A DNA stretch of 64,000 bases from Tricholoma matsutake (taxonomy: Eukaryota; Basidiomycota; Agaricomycetes; Agaricales; Tricholomataceae), in contig AP026550.1 of the NCBI GenBank assembly GCA_026075535.2, forward strand, positions 3,534,001-3,598,000. Reading direction: 5' to 3'. A model generated the notes under the pieces. It saw only the letters and a program-made list of their open reading frames with translations, had not been told where the DNA came from and did not search any database. The translations under genes and the position numbers were made by a program. How positions within the stretch are numbered: position 1 is the first letter of the stretch; each line of letters begins with the position of its first letter. Positions 44,443 through 55,868 of this stretch are shown piece by piece.

Positions 44443-45338
44443 GTTATTCATGTGGACTGCTCGCATGGAATGCCTTGATGGTTTACTTCCTTCGAAGCAA
44501 GAACTACACGTTGATGGATCCCAAAAACATAGATGATGAGAGACTGAAGGTCCTACTGAGAATCATTGAATGACATCAGGATCAAGTATGTGCTTACTAA
44601 AAATATTTATCACAGCTAATGTATTTCACAGAGTTTTACGTTTCAATCTGAAAGTCATGATTTTCAGTTCACGTTCAGAGCCTCTATCGAGGAAATGGAA
44701 GCCAATGAATCAGAAGTGAGCCCCCCACTGGACCCCCAAACATCGACACCTCCACCACAATCTGCCACACTGCCATTGCTACAGCCAACATCCAAGTAAT
44801 TCCATAGTGACTGCACAGTAAATTCTCCACCAGTAAGCCCAAAGAAGAAGAAACCCAAGGTTCAGGTTTTATCAGCAACACACATGGCAATAGAGATGGA
44901 AGCTGAAGCTGAAACAAGTAGCAGAGAAAAGGCCCATGGTTTGTTATGATTTTATTGCCCATTGACATGGCAGGTGGAATTTAACAAGACCATAGTCAAG
45001 CGAATCGATGAAAGAAAATTGGAAAAGAATGAGAGGGAAAAGCAGCAGGAGGCTGATACTATACGAAAGGAAGCTCGTGAGCATGAAAATGCCAGGCTGA
45101 GGAAGCAGAAGTCAAGACTGATAAAGAAGGAAAAGGAAGTGCACACAGGCGTTTGCAGTCCAGGGGGCACCAAGCACAAGTTTGAACTTGAAGATGGACC
45201 ATCCTCATTCAAATCACAGGAGAAAGGCTTGCCCGAGTTGTCTAGGCCAGTGCATGAAATCAAAAAAAAATTAAAGTCGCAACGAGGAAGCCACAGGGAC
45301 CCAAGCCACATAAAGTTCCAAGGCCAGCAAAATATATG

Positions 45339-47141
45339 AACTGGTTTTCTCTGTTTCTATGGTCCCAGATCAACACCGCAGCTCAAATTATGGGATGGAA
45401 GATGAGCGCTACAGAAATTGTGCATGAGTTGCACAAACATAATCCCAAAACTTTTGGAAAAATCAATAGAACAAGGGTGAATGAGTGGATTGACCGCACA
45501 GGTGACTGACCACAATGGAGTGATGCTGCATTGGACAAAGTCAGACAAGGGAATGATCCTGGCCATAACAAGGGAGGATGATGCAGAATTCTTGTATGTT
45601 ACTGACATATATCCAATGATGATAATCACTTACGAGATTATGTACTAGGCACCATACCCTGATGTTGTCACCATTGTTAAGAAAAGACTTTCCACACTTT
45701 AAAAATCCTCAGCACTAGTTAGTCTCATCACTGCTTGTGCCATAATGTTGGCAACCATTATAAAGATGAAGCCGGAAATTCTCAATCTAACATCTCGTGA
45801 TGGGTCAAAGTTCCATGCTTCAGACAGTTTTGTACAGACCTGGCTGGGCAGTGCAATGGAGTGGTCTCAAAGGAAGGCAACACACATGGCTCAAAAGATT
45901 CCTGATGATTGGGAAGATCAATGACAATGCGAGAGGTCATTCTTGTGGAAGTCATATCGAATAAAAGAGCACGACATACCTGCCTCACTATATGTCAATT
46001 CAGACCAAAAAAATGCCATATATGCACCAGGAGACAAGATGACATGGGCTGAGAAAGGGAGCAAGCAGGTACCATTGGTCGGTAGTGAGGAGAAACACGT
46101 GTTCACAGTGATGGTGTCAGTCATGAGCAATGGGAAACTTTTGCTGTTCCAAGCCATTTACCAAGGGAAAAGTAAAGTGTCGTGCCCATTGTCCAAAGCA
46201 CGATACCTTGCAGAAGTGAAGGCTGCTGGGATTCAATTTGAGTATTCTGGGACAACAACATATTGGTCTAGTCAGCAGATGATGCAAAGCTTTGTGAACA
46301 AGATTCTTGCACCTTACTTTGATAGTGAGAAGAAAAATCTAGGCTTGCCCGAGACTCAGTGCGCACTATGGCAGATCAATGTTTGGTCGGTGCATCGATC
46401 ACAGGAATTCTGGGACTGGATAAGAGATAAGCATCCAATAATTCTCATTGATTTTATTCCAGGAGGCTGTACAGGTATTCATCAGCCTTGCGATGTAGGC
46501 ATCCAGTGCCCTCTCAAGCTATCTCTCAAGCACTCATATCATGAGGATGTCATAAATCAATTCTTGACGCAGTTTGATGAAAAGCAGGATGGGGACCTGG
46601 AAGCATTGATATTCAACGAGACCCTTGGCATGCTGAGAGATGGTAGTGTGCAATGGCTGTGGAATGCTTTCAATGCAGTCAACAAACCTAATCTGGTTAA
46701 AAAGGTGAGCCATACCTCGATACAATCCGATCAAAACCTAGACTCTAACTTCAATGCTTGAAGGCATTTGAACTTTGCTGTGTCCGAGAGTGGAATCTTT
46801 CCTACGAGTGCCTAACGAGTTTTACAGCTAGAGAATGACTTTGAAAGATGAAGAAAACCGACCCAGAATTCTGGAAGGAACTCACAACAGAAAAGACCCC
46901 AGAATTACTGGCCAAGAATGTCAAGTTGCCAGAAGATAAGCTTGATGAAGACGAGGATGCACTAGATGATAGCAAGCTGCCTCTCAGTGTCATTATTGAA
47001 GCTATCGCAGATGGACAGTGTCCTGAAGGATTTGCCATTCATCCAGCAGGTGGCCTTAGCCATTCATCCGGCAGGTGGCCTTATGTCAGTGGTAGATGCA
47101 GAGAGGTTAGACATTGATGTTGAAGACCCAAAGGAGCTCAC
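45339..47141 (+). pseudogene. DDE_1-type transposase with helix-turn-helix
   Basis: N-terminal helix-turn-helix (QIMGWKMSATEIVHELHKHN ... RTRVNEWID), then a decayed stretch, then the open part 45943-46761. DDE parts: SLYVNSDQKNAIYAPGDKMT (first Asp), ALWQINVWSVHRSQEFWDWI (relatives have Asp at the N, from memory of the family) and GIHQPCDVGIQCPLK (third Asp). A frameshift near 46780 leads to KKTDPEFWKELTTEKTPELL and DIDVEDPKELT at the LTR border. A direct duplication of about 29 bases lies at 47034-47092. It follows the Ulp1-like gene on the same strand and may form one transposon with it. No terminal repeats were found. Confidence 0.72.
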
Positions 47142-47845
47142 TGTCAAGAACCGTTCCTCGCCCAATCGGAACCCACATCCGTCCGACACTTTCCCGCACG
47201 TCGAACCTGATTTTGTCTACGCCTCCCGATTTCGTTCCCGGCCGCCTTGCACTGCCCACACTGCTGTGCACCAGGCCGCCTTGTACAGCATCCACAGCTG
47301 CCTTCCCAAGGCTGCCGTCTCTATTGCAAATTCGACTACGGATTCCTGTGCGGCTCCCACTAGATAATTTATCTATGCAGTCGAGACACTGCCGCAGTCT
47401 TTGTTCCTGTTCTGCATTATTCTGGACTATAGTATTTAAGCTTAGTTAGTTTCACCTTGTATTCCTCAGTTCGTATATCAACATAGACTCGACTTTAATC
47501 TGCCAATCCAAACCTCCTTCTACTCCAACCTCAGTTCTCTAAGAGTCTGAACTCCATTTGACTCAACCTCCAGTCTCCCTCTGAAGTTCTAACCTCATCT
47601 GAACTTAACCTAAGTCCCTCCGTACTCCTTCCCGCATTTACCCACACTTTCCCGCTCCTACCTCCAAACCTCCAACTTGAAATTAGGACACCAGACGAGG
47701 TGAAGGGCGCAGCTTCTTACAAGCTGAAGCCAAGTCCTTTCCATTTCCCCTCCCGTCAGAATCCACATCGACCCAACAACTCCACTATTATCACCTGCAG
47801 TGTCTGATCAGATTCCGACAAGCCCTCTCGGATCAGTTCTTAACA
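47142..47845 (+). repeat. Probable solo LTR
   Basis: Starts TGTCAAGAAC and ends GTTCTTAACA, an inverted match; a TATA-like TATTTAAGC lies near 47430 and the 3' half is C/T-rich. The flanking 5-mers (CTCAC and CTTTA) match poorly, so the target duplication is not confirmed. It ends the DDE reading frame abruptly at KELT. Confidence 0.5.
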
Positions 47846-48066
47846 CTTTATATATATATACCATCTTATCAACTGCAATATCATTGCACATGCTTTGTGT
47901 ATGCCGCTCCCAGGGCATAGGGGGGGCGAAAAATGTATTTTCTGGTGAAAAAAAAAACTGAATATTTTGCCTACTTTTCATAATTCGTCAATCCCCATTG
48001 TGACCTGTGACCTCCATGACTTTTCGTTTTGACCTCGGGGCCTGTGACCCATGACTGATGAACTGA
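47846..48066. other. Unassigned spacer before the Helitron
   Basis: Contains a TATA repeat, an A run and, at 47995-48050, TGTGACCTGTGACCTCC and related GACCT steps also seen at 40068. No gene seen. Confidence 0.4.
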
Positions 48067-50141
48067 TTGCGTTGGTACAGTACACAAAGCACAGATACTC
48101 AGTCAATTTTCAACAATCCAAATTTGTATCCTCAAATATTCCCCTGGCTGTTTCCATATGGTTATGGGGGTATAGGGACCACCAAGTTATTGGACAAAGC
48201 ACACAAGAAATTTCTGTTTATGTACCATGAGAAATGGTTTCAGACAGACACTGCCTTTTCATTTGTTGCACTCAGCCATGAGCAGATTAAAGCAACAACA
48301 ACAGGATCCTTTTTAGTTGCAGAAACAAGTAAGTTCAAGGATGTTGCAGAGTGTTTGCTGAATCTCAACCAAGATGTTTTAGCTGATATTGCAAAATGTA
48401 TGTCATTAGGAGAGACAGTAAAACCAGCAAATCATGAAGAAGAATTGTGTTTCCAAGTAATAAGAGATTTAGATCATGTGGGTACTCATGTACATGGGTC
48501 AATTACAAGCAAAAAACACATGCGTAATGAGATATGGTCTTTAATTACTTATCTTGGAGCACCATTGTGGTATATCACTCTTTCACCAGCTGACAATAGA
48601 CATCCAATTTCTTTGTATTTTGCAGACAACAAGGAAAGTTTTCACATGCATCCATTATATGAGGATGTCAGATATCATTTGATTGCAGAAAATCCTGTAG
48701 CAGGAGCTCAGTTTTTTGACTTTATGGTAAGGATGTTTATTAAACATGTACTAGGAGTAGGAGTAGAGCACAATTGTACCTATGGTAATACTTCTGGTTA
48801 CTATGGAACTGTGGAACAACAGGGATGATTAACTTTGCCCCTTCATATGTTGGTATGGATCAAAGGAACATTAACACCAGAGGAGATTTGACAAAAAATA
48901 CTCCAACCAGATTCTGAATTCAGAAAGAGTTTGATTGAGTATCTGGAAGGCACACACTCTGGAGATTTCATGACTGGCTCACAGGAACAGGTTGAAGAAA
49001 ACTTGGAACACATGATGGCCAACTCTAAGTACCGAGACCCCACTACAACCCTGCCTGTTGCACCACCTGCTGTGACTTACAAATGTGATTCTGGTAAGTG
49101 TGGACATGGTGGTGCCCTAAACAAGTGGTGGACAAATTTCAGGCAGACAGTTGATGATTTGCTGCTCAAGTCAAATATTCATTGATGCACACAACAAACA
49201 GAAACAAAGATGGAGCACCAAACAAGTCATGCTCATTTACTGGCTGTCTCGATAATATATATGGAAAATGCAAGGCACATTTTCCAAGAGAACTTGTGCA
49301 GAAAACACATATTGATGAAGAGACTGGGCACATACATCTTAAGAAAAATGCACAATAAATCAATACCTTTACACGTCTGGTTACATACCTGTTTCACTGC
49401 AACACTGATGTCACCAGTTTGAAGTCTGGAACACCAATCAGAGGGGTGCTTTCATATGTGACAAACTACATAACCAAACCTGCATTAAAGACCAGTGTTA
49501 TTTTTGATACAATCTGGTCTGTTTTTCAGAAAAACTTAGATATTGTAACTGGCTCCATAGATCAGCAGCACTTTGCACAAAAATTGATGACAAAAATAGT
49601 GGACTCATTGAGTGTAAAAATGGAGCATGGGTCCCCTGTAGTTAATATGTATTTGTTGGGGAACCCTGATCATTATTGCAGTCAAAATTCTGGACATTGT
49701 TACTGGGAAACTTTTGTGACAAATGCCAGAGCTCCCTGGGTTTCAAGGACATTAGCAGATGAAAACAATCCACACTGTGACAAGCCTGTACAGGTAAGTA
49801 TACTCAAACAAGGCAGACAGGTTGTTGGACTGTCACCAGTAATGGACTACATTTGGTGGCCACATGAACTGGAGACATTAACTCTTTATGATTGGTTGGG
49901 TAATTGTGTTTGTGAGAAAAGAAAAAGATCAGGTAGAAAAATGGGGGCCAAACAGTCAAACCCAGATCCACCACAAGTATCTGATGATGAAGATGAGCAT
50001 ATGGTGGGAGAGTTAGTTGAATCTGGAAATCTTTTGTCATTTGCATCTGAGCATCCCCTAGAGGCAACACATGGGGTTCATTGGCTTTCCAAAAAAAAAA
50101 TGAGTTTCCAATTTGATAGGGCCTTCACTGCCAAGGCCTGA
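48067..50141 (+). pseudogene. Helitron Rep (rolling-circle initiator) domain
   Basis: Begins inside the Helitron-like N domain (NNPNLYPQIFPWLFPYGYGG), so the 5' part is missing. Next GAPLWYITLSPADNRHPISL, YYGTVEQQG, TGA, LTLPLHMLVWIKG: the HUH metal site reads P-L-H instead of H-x-H. Farther on: CSFTGCLDNIYGKCKAHFPR in another frame, YLFHCNTDVTSLKSG, and SYVTNYITK with the paired tyrosines that attack DNA. Frameshifts and TGA codons at 48826 and 48888. It is dead both by lesions and by the lost His. Confidence 0.85.
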
Positions 50142-50344
50142 TCAGGGAGATAGAGATTATTATTACAGCACACTCTTTAAACCATGGTGTACAGGACATT
50201 GACTTGAGAGCTGACATGGACACTTGGGAGGAAACAGAAGAATGCAAATATACATCATGAGTGCTTAGACTCACTGGATGATTTTCATGCTCAGATGAAA
50301 AAAGGTATGGTAATGATGCCTAAGTGGGCAGATGATAAACTGTA

Positions 50345-52131
50345 TTGCAGGAATTTGACCAAATAAATACAGAGGATCATATGGGGGTCGACAATGGTGA
50401 GACAGCATGGGATGGCATGCTTGTGGCAGAAGCTACAGGAAATAGAGAAAATGCTGAAAAGGACCTGAAGGCTTCTATGAAGCAAATTTTGACAGACAGC
50501 AGGTGGACAGATGTAAAGCCTGAAATGTTACCATCGGATTTAGATTTAAGCCCAGAACAGATAAATGTTTCCAAGTCACCAACCCAATGGAAAGCAGATG
50601 TGGCAGCACATAGAGCACAGGTGTTACAGGAGTGAAATCAGCATCAAACCTCAACCTCAGGAGATAGGAAAAACAATCTTAAATTTACACCTGATGAGGT
50701 TAAAATTGTCAACAAGGAGCACTTGACTAATTCATTTCAAAGCAGACAGTGGCAGAAGACCATTGATCAGATTGCAACAGACTTTCACCTCAACAAGGAG
50801 GAGGAACATGCTTACCATATAATTGCAAATTATTCATGTAGTGAGACTCCTGATCAACTTAAAATGAATATAGCAGGGATGGCAGGGGGTGTTGCTTGCC
50901 CTGCAGGAGTTTTTTTCCCATAAGAATGAATCACATCGGCAGGTAATAGTTGCTCCAACAGGAAGTGCAGCTGCTTTACTTGGTGGCTCAACATACCATT
51001 ATATGTTGGGATTGACAGTGATGGTCAAAAAAGCACAGGAGCACAACTAGCGCAGATTAAAACAAGGTTGCAAGGGGTAGACTATGTATTTATAGATGAA
51101 GTTTCTATGCTTTCTTGTCATGACATGTATAAAATAAGTGAGCGACTGGCAACAATCAATAACGATGCTGAGACCCCTTTTGGTGGCCTCAATATGATAT
51201 TTGCAGGAGATTTTGCACAATGGCCTCCCCCAATTGGAAAAGAGCATGCTGCACTATATAGCAGGACAGTGGGCATAAACACAGTTTCCCTTCACAATCA
51301 AGAGTCTGGCAATGGGGAAAGCATTGTAGCACCAAGTTACTACTGTGGTGATTTTACAACAAAACATGAGAAAAAAACCTGAATCAAAAGATGACACTGC
51401 ATTTTGTACTGCTCTCATAAATATGCATTGCAAGGCATGCACTCCTGCTGACATTGCATCCTGAGAACATGTATGTCTATGAACATCAAAGGGAGGCCTT
51501 GTGTTATGGATAAGGAGTTTAGAAATGTGTCCATAATCACAGCATGAAATGCCAAAAAGGATGAGATAAATTGACTAGGTGTTGCACAATTTTCATTAGA
51601 GACAAATCAGAAACTTGCCCATTCTGTTTCCATTGATACAGTAGCTCAAGATGACACAGGGGAATCAAGTTACAAACCCTAGAGCATCAAAAGGCAAGCA
51701 GAGGGCTAAGACAAGAGTTTTGAGAATTGGAAATGTTAGATGAAATTACAACTTTGCAATTTCATGGAAAACTGGATGTCCAAATTATGACCAGAGATCA
51801 ATGTAATACTTTGATTGCTTCATTCCAAAAGAAGAGGGGAGCAGAGTTTATGCCTGAAAACATGCACAACGCACTACAATGGGGACCAGGAGATCCCTAT
51901 CTGGAATGGCCACATAGTAACCTGGACTGGCAACTGATAAAACTATCAGCTCATGACAAAAGAAACACTAAAGCCACAGAAACAAAATCTGAGACCACTA
52001 CTGCTGGGATCTTCAATTCTGGCAAACACAAAGATGTGCCAGAGGCCAGATTGGAGATGCCATTGAAAAAGCTAAATAAGGAAAGGATTGAGGATAACAA
52101 GGTAGGAGATTATCTCATATCCCTCCTGTGA
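50345..52131 (+). pseudogene. Helitron Pif1-type helicase, decayed
   Basis: QWQKTIDQIATDFHLNKEEEHAYHIIANY leads to the place of the Walker A loop, which is scrambled (GMAGGVACPAG in place of GGxGKS). VIVAPTGSAAALLGGSTYH (motif Ia) is in another frame. YVFIDEVSMLSC (Walker B) and FGGLNMIFAGDFAQWPPPIG (motif III) are at 51088-51235. A further segment (51727-52131) matches the later helicase part loosely. The helicase would unwind the transposing strand. Confidence 0.82.
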
Positions 52132-52914
52132 CTTGTATTCCAGAAGGGACACAATGGTCAAACAATAGCTGTGCCTATGACACTATTGTCACAATATTAC
52201 TTAACACCTGGAGAGAAGAAGCACTTGTGAACAATACCACCTGGTCTGACATTGGTAACAGCTTGATGACAGGATTGGTCCATGGATTTAACAATCATAT
52301 AAATGGTTCTTAATCTGGTCAATGTCAGCAGTCTTTGGAAGATGTTCGTGAGCAGATGCAAAGGGGATGATATACATATCTGCAGAGTTTCAATTTGGCT
52401 TGTTTACAGGCATTCCATCAGTCCTTCAGCTGGTGTTGCAGCACAACCAAACAATTACTTCATGTGTACAAAGATGTGCAGTGTCCACACATCCTTCAAT
52501 ACAAGAAGGATCTAATAAAACATGTATGATAACAACTTACCACACACTGGACAAAGCTTACAACAACACTTGGATAACTTCCAGCATGAATTGATGTCTT
52601 GTTGCAGGGTTTGTAATGAATGCCAAGTGAGAGTAACTACATTCCATCACTTGCCCCCTTTGCTAGCATTTGATTTGACAGGAGGGTTAATGCCAACATT
52701 GCCACTTACCATTTCAATCACTGCTAATGAGACACAGCAAACATTTGCATTGAAAGGTGTGATACACTATGTGCACAATCATTTCACTGCACATGTGAGA
52801 CTAGCAACTGGCACTTGGTTTCATGATGGGATGGTGACAGGCCGCACATTGAGACAGCAACTGCTGCAACAGCAACATCTCAACACAGAACACAGCAATC
52901 ACAGCAATTTATAG
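52128..52914 (+). pseudogene. C-terminal cysteine-protease-like domain of the Helitron
   Basis: Directly after, and overlapping, the helicase ORF. TQWSNNSCAYDTIVTILLNTW gives a Cys box; after two frameshifts come CCRVCNECQ, LPPLLAFDLTGGL, GVIHYVHNHFTAHVRL (His box) and TWFHDGMVTGRTL (Asp box). The order Cys, zinc-like CxxC, His, Asp is that of ubiquitin-specific-protease folds, perhaps the USPL1/C98 group. Helitrons of other lineages carry OTU proteases instead. Family assignment is tentative. The segment to about 53000 gives no further clear match. Confidence 0.6.
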
Positions 52915-53009
52915 CTGGGTAACTGCCATATAGAGAACTTGGACCTGCCATGCAAAGCACTGCCCACTAGCTGGAACAGGAGTACTCCTGTACTTTTGAC
53001 ACTCAGAGG

Positions 53010-53184
53010 GCAAACCAAGTAAACAGAAAGTTTGTTTTAATTCAAGATAAAGATGCAATCCAAATACATCATACAACAATCAACATGTCGCATGTGATCA
53101 CATGTCCGATACTAATAGAATAAGACAATAATAGAATGCACAAAGAAGTAGAAGAAATACTGGTAAGAGATAGAATCTCTTACC
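53010..53184 (-). repeat. Gypsy G 3' LTR (left border uncertain)
   Basis: Begins on the minus strand with GGTAAGAGATTCTATCTCTT, the same kind of palindrome as the start of the E and F LTRs, right after the chromodomain frame. The other end is assumed from the length of the F LTR. Confidence 0.5.
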
Positions 53185-53189
53185 CTCTT

Positions 53190-53443
53190 GAAAAACTAAC
53201 TGTGTTCCTCTTCCCACTTTGCAAGGGCTTCTGTGTCGATGAGTTCACTGGTCAGTAGCCATAGATCATGCTCGGGGCCATACCTGACCCATCTTATGAG
53301 GTACTGTGATCCTCTCCCATGTGGACGTCTGTCAAGAATCTTCTCAATGGAAATATTCTGTATTGCCTTCTGTTGTCACTAAAGGTTTTGGGGGTGTCTG
53401 CATCTGGCTAGGGAACATTTCTGGGCTGTTTTCGATGTTTTCA
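53190..53443 (-). pseudogene. Gypsy G chromodomain
   Basis: TTEGNTEYF, one-base shift, IEKILDRRPHGRGSQYLIRW, VRYGPEHDLWLLTSELID and ALAKWEEEHS. It is very close to the E chromodomain. The upstream part lies beyond hAT-d, whose duplication TGTTTTCA marks the break. Confidence 0.83.
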
Positions 53444-54728
53444 CAAGGTATGACATGGGTACAGGTAAACCCATGATAATGTGGTCACGGGTATGCTCGG
53501 GTATGGGTACAAGTTTGGATTTCTGTACCCGAGGCAACACCATACCCTTATCCATGGGTTTACAGGTACCAACAGCCGGTCATGTGCCTGATCATATGAT
53601 GTTGTTGATCACAACAACAATAACAATGACATGATCAACAACAACATCAACAGCAACAATGACTATGGCCACCACCACCACCCCCTCCCTCGCTCCAAAT
53701 GCGAGTGGAGGGGTTCTTGGCTCTGTTCTGGGCAGTGACGACAACGATGACGACCCCTCCCTTGGGTGTAACGCAAGTTGGAGGGGGCTATCTTTTGGCT
53801 CTGGGCAACGACAATGATGACCCCACCACCACTACCCCCTCCCTCATTGTAAACACAAGTGGGGGGTTCTGTTGTTCTTTTCTGGGCGATGCTGGCCAAC
53901 ACCACCCCTCCGTTGCCTCAAATGTGAGCAGGGGGCTTGTCTCATCCACAAACGGCCACCCCTCCGTCGCATCAAATGTGAGCGGGGGGCTTGTCTTGTC
54001 CACAAATGGCCACTACCACCCCTCCATCGCCTCAAACATGAGGAGGGGCCTCATCTTGTCTACCACCAGCCACCACCACCCTTCCATTGCCTCAAACACA
54101 AGGAGGGGCTTCATCTCATCCACCACCAGCACCACCGCCCCTCTGTCACCTCAAATGTGAGTGGGGGGGCTTGTCTTGCCCACCATCAGCCACCACCACC
54201 CCTCTGTTGCCTCAAATGTGAGGAGGGCCCTCATCTCACCCACCACCACCCACCACCACCCCTCCCTCACTCCAAAAGCGAGCAGAGGGGTCTTGTGTAT
54301 CGTTCTCATCGACGGTGACCGCCATCACCCCCTCCCTCGGTGCAAACGTGAGTGGGGGGTTCTTTTGTTTTGTTTTTGTTGACACCGACTGCGCCAACCC
54401 CTCCCTCGCTCCAAATTCAAGCGGAGGGGTCTCCTGCCTTGTTCTGTCGACACCAGCCACTGCCAACAGCCCCACCCTCACCCCAAATGCGAGTGCGTGG
54501 GGCCACAATTTTTATTTATTACTAGTAGATATGTATCGTAAGTATATAGACTATAATACATAATTTTTGAACCAAAACTACTCAAGACCCGCAGGGTAAC
54601 CACGGGTTTTGAGCAAACTGCAGAAACCCACAATAAACACTGCACCTGTACCCACACGGGTACGGTGTTCACAGGTATGGGTATGGGTACAGGAAATTTT
54701 ACCTGAGGGTTACCCATGTCACACCCTA
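53444..54728. mobile_element. hAT-d: 1.29-kb non-autonomous hAT, sister of hAT-a
   Basis: 8-bp duplication TGTTTTCA at 53436-53443 and 54729-54736; termini CAAGGTATGACATGGG and (inverted) TAGGGTGTGACATGGG. In reverse complement it follows hAT-a through its whole length: the same ends, the AT-rich block with TATACTTACGATACATATCT, and the GC-rich hairpin array (53680-54480). hAT-a has a longer array. Confidence 0.93.
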
Positions 54729-55868
54729 TGTTTTCACATAGTTCCATGATGTGGATGGTTGGATGTGCTTTAGACAATGGTGAGATGTGGAGTCGGTACA
54801 TGGAGGATTCAGGGAAAGCTTGGAGTATTTCATAAGGACCATCAAAGCATGGCATGAACTTTGCCACTCTTTCATCTCTTGCATGCATGTACTCTCATCA
54901 GCGATGTCCTGTTGTGAGGACAATCTTATCACCCACCACAAATGCTGGTTCCAGTCATCAGTCTCTGTTGGTATTGTGAGCCTGCTGAATCTTTGCTGCC
55001 AGGAGGCTGTCCTGGGCTGCCAGTGTTTGTTCCTCCATTTCTTCAATGAATGCACGTGCTGCTGCTGCTTCTGTGGTGATGGGTGCTCTGTCCCCTGGTG
55101 TGCTCACAAGGATGCTGACAAGTGGTGGGACCAAATGGGGTGAGTGTCCTGTCTTGAGTATGAAAGGAGACAGTCCGTTGAGGCATTCACTGTATTCATT
55201 ACGTCAAATCTGACCTTTAGTAATGCCTTCACCCAACCTTTCTGGTTCCATTTGACATGGAACTGTAAGCATTGGATGACTGTCTTGTTTGAGCATTCTG
55301 ATGCTCCATCAGTCTGGGGATGGTATGAGGTCAGCAGTTTGTGGTTGATTCCTGTCAGTTTCATGAGTGCTCGCCAGAACTTTGAGATGAATAGCCTGTC
55401 ATGGTCACTGATGATCTCGAGTGGACAGCTGTTCTCACAGTACCATTTGTCAAAGAACAAATATGTGAAGTCTTCTGTGGTGATGTTTGAGTGGCAAGCC
55501 ATAATTTGGATATCTGCACCCAAACAGTCTGTCATAGTTACAGTAGAATTGAAACCTTCATCCTTCAGAAGAGGTCTGGGTGTAGTGGCCCCAGTGCTTT
55601 TGATGTCCAAGATTTGTTTTGTTGGCAATCTGAGCAACTCGGTATGTAACTGTGTGCCAAGTTTTTGCACATGTTGGGCCAGTAGAAGTTGTTGCACAGC
55701 GATGCATAGGATTTTTCCATGCCGAAGTGTCCAAGGTTGTCATGTGCAAGCTGGAATAGGTGCTCGCACAGGTTCTTGTATTTTGGTATGATTAGGCAAG
55801 ACCCAATGAATAGTAGGCCATGTCATAGAGTGATATTCATTTTGCTATCCAGGACCCCTCACTTCATG
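54729..55868 (-). pseudogene. Gypsy G integrase
   Basis: Finger part HDNLGHFGMEKSYASLCN and YIPSCSDCQQNKS, core LKDEGFNSTVTMTDCLGADI, IISDHDRLFISKFWRALMK and YHPQTDGASECSNKTVIQ; the last two hold the second Asp and the Glu. The C-terminal part VAKFMPCFDGPYEILQAFP ends at hAT-d. Frameshifts occur near 55700 and 55110. Confidence 0.85.

Larger units (their letters stand above)
40941..45338 (+). pseudogene. Ulp1-type (C48) cysteine protease, split by two insertions
   Basis: Start at the ATG of MPNLSRIPQHVKQIILPATN. The Ulp1 catalytic parts are all there: NINCNHWVAVSV (His, about 41720), ILYGDSLQDT (Asp, about 41780), ISCQKDGYS (Gln, about 42670) and CGLLAWNALM (Cys at 44451). A TGA at 41765 sits where Arg is expected. 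A solo LTR (41837-42622, TSD GGATG) and hAT-i (42697-44442) split the gene; the frame runs through when both are removed. The C-terminal part (44660-45338) is Lys/Glu-rich coiled coil (RKLEKNEREKQQEADTIRKE) with one or two short introns. Such proteases cleave SUMO or Nedd8 from proteins; in fungi they are often found inside DNA transposons. Confidence 0.8.
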
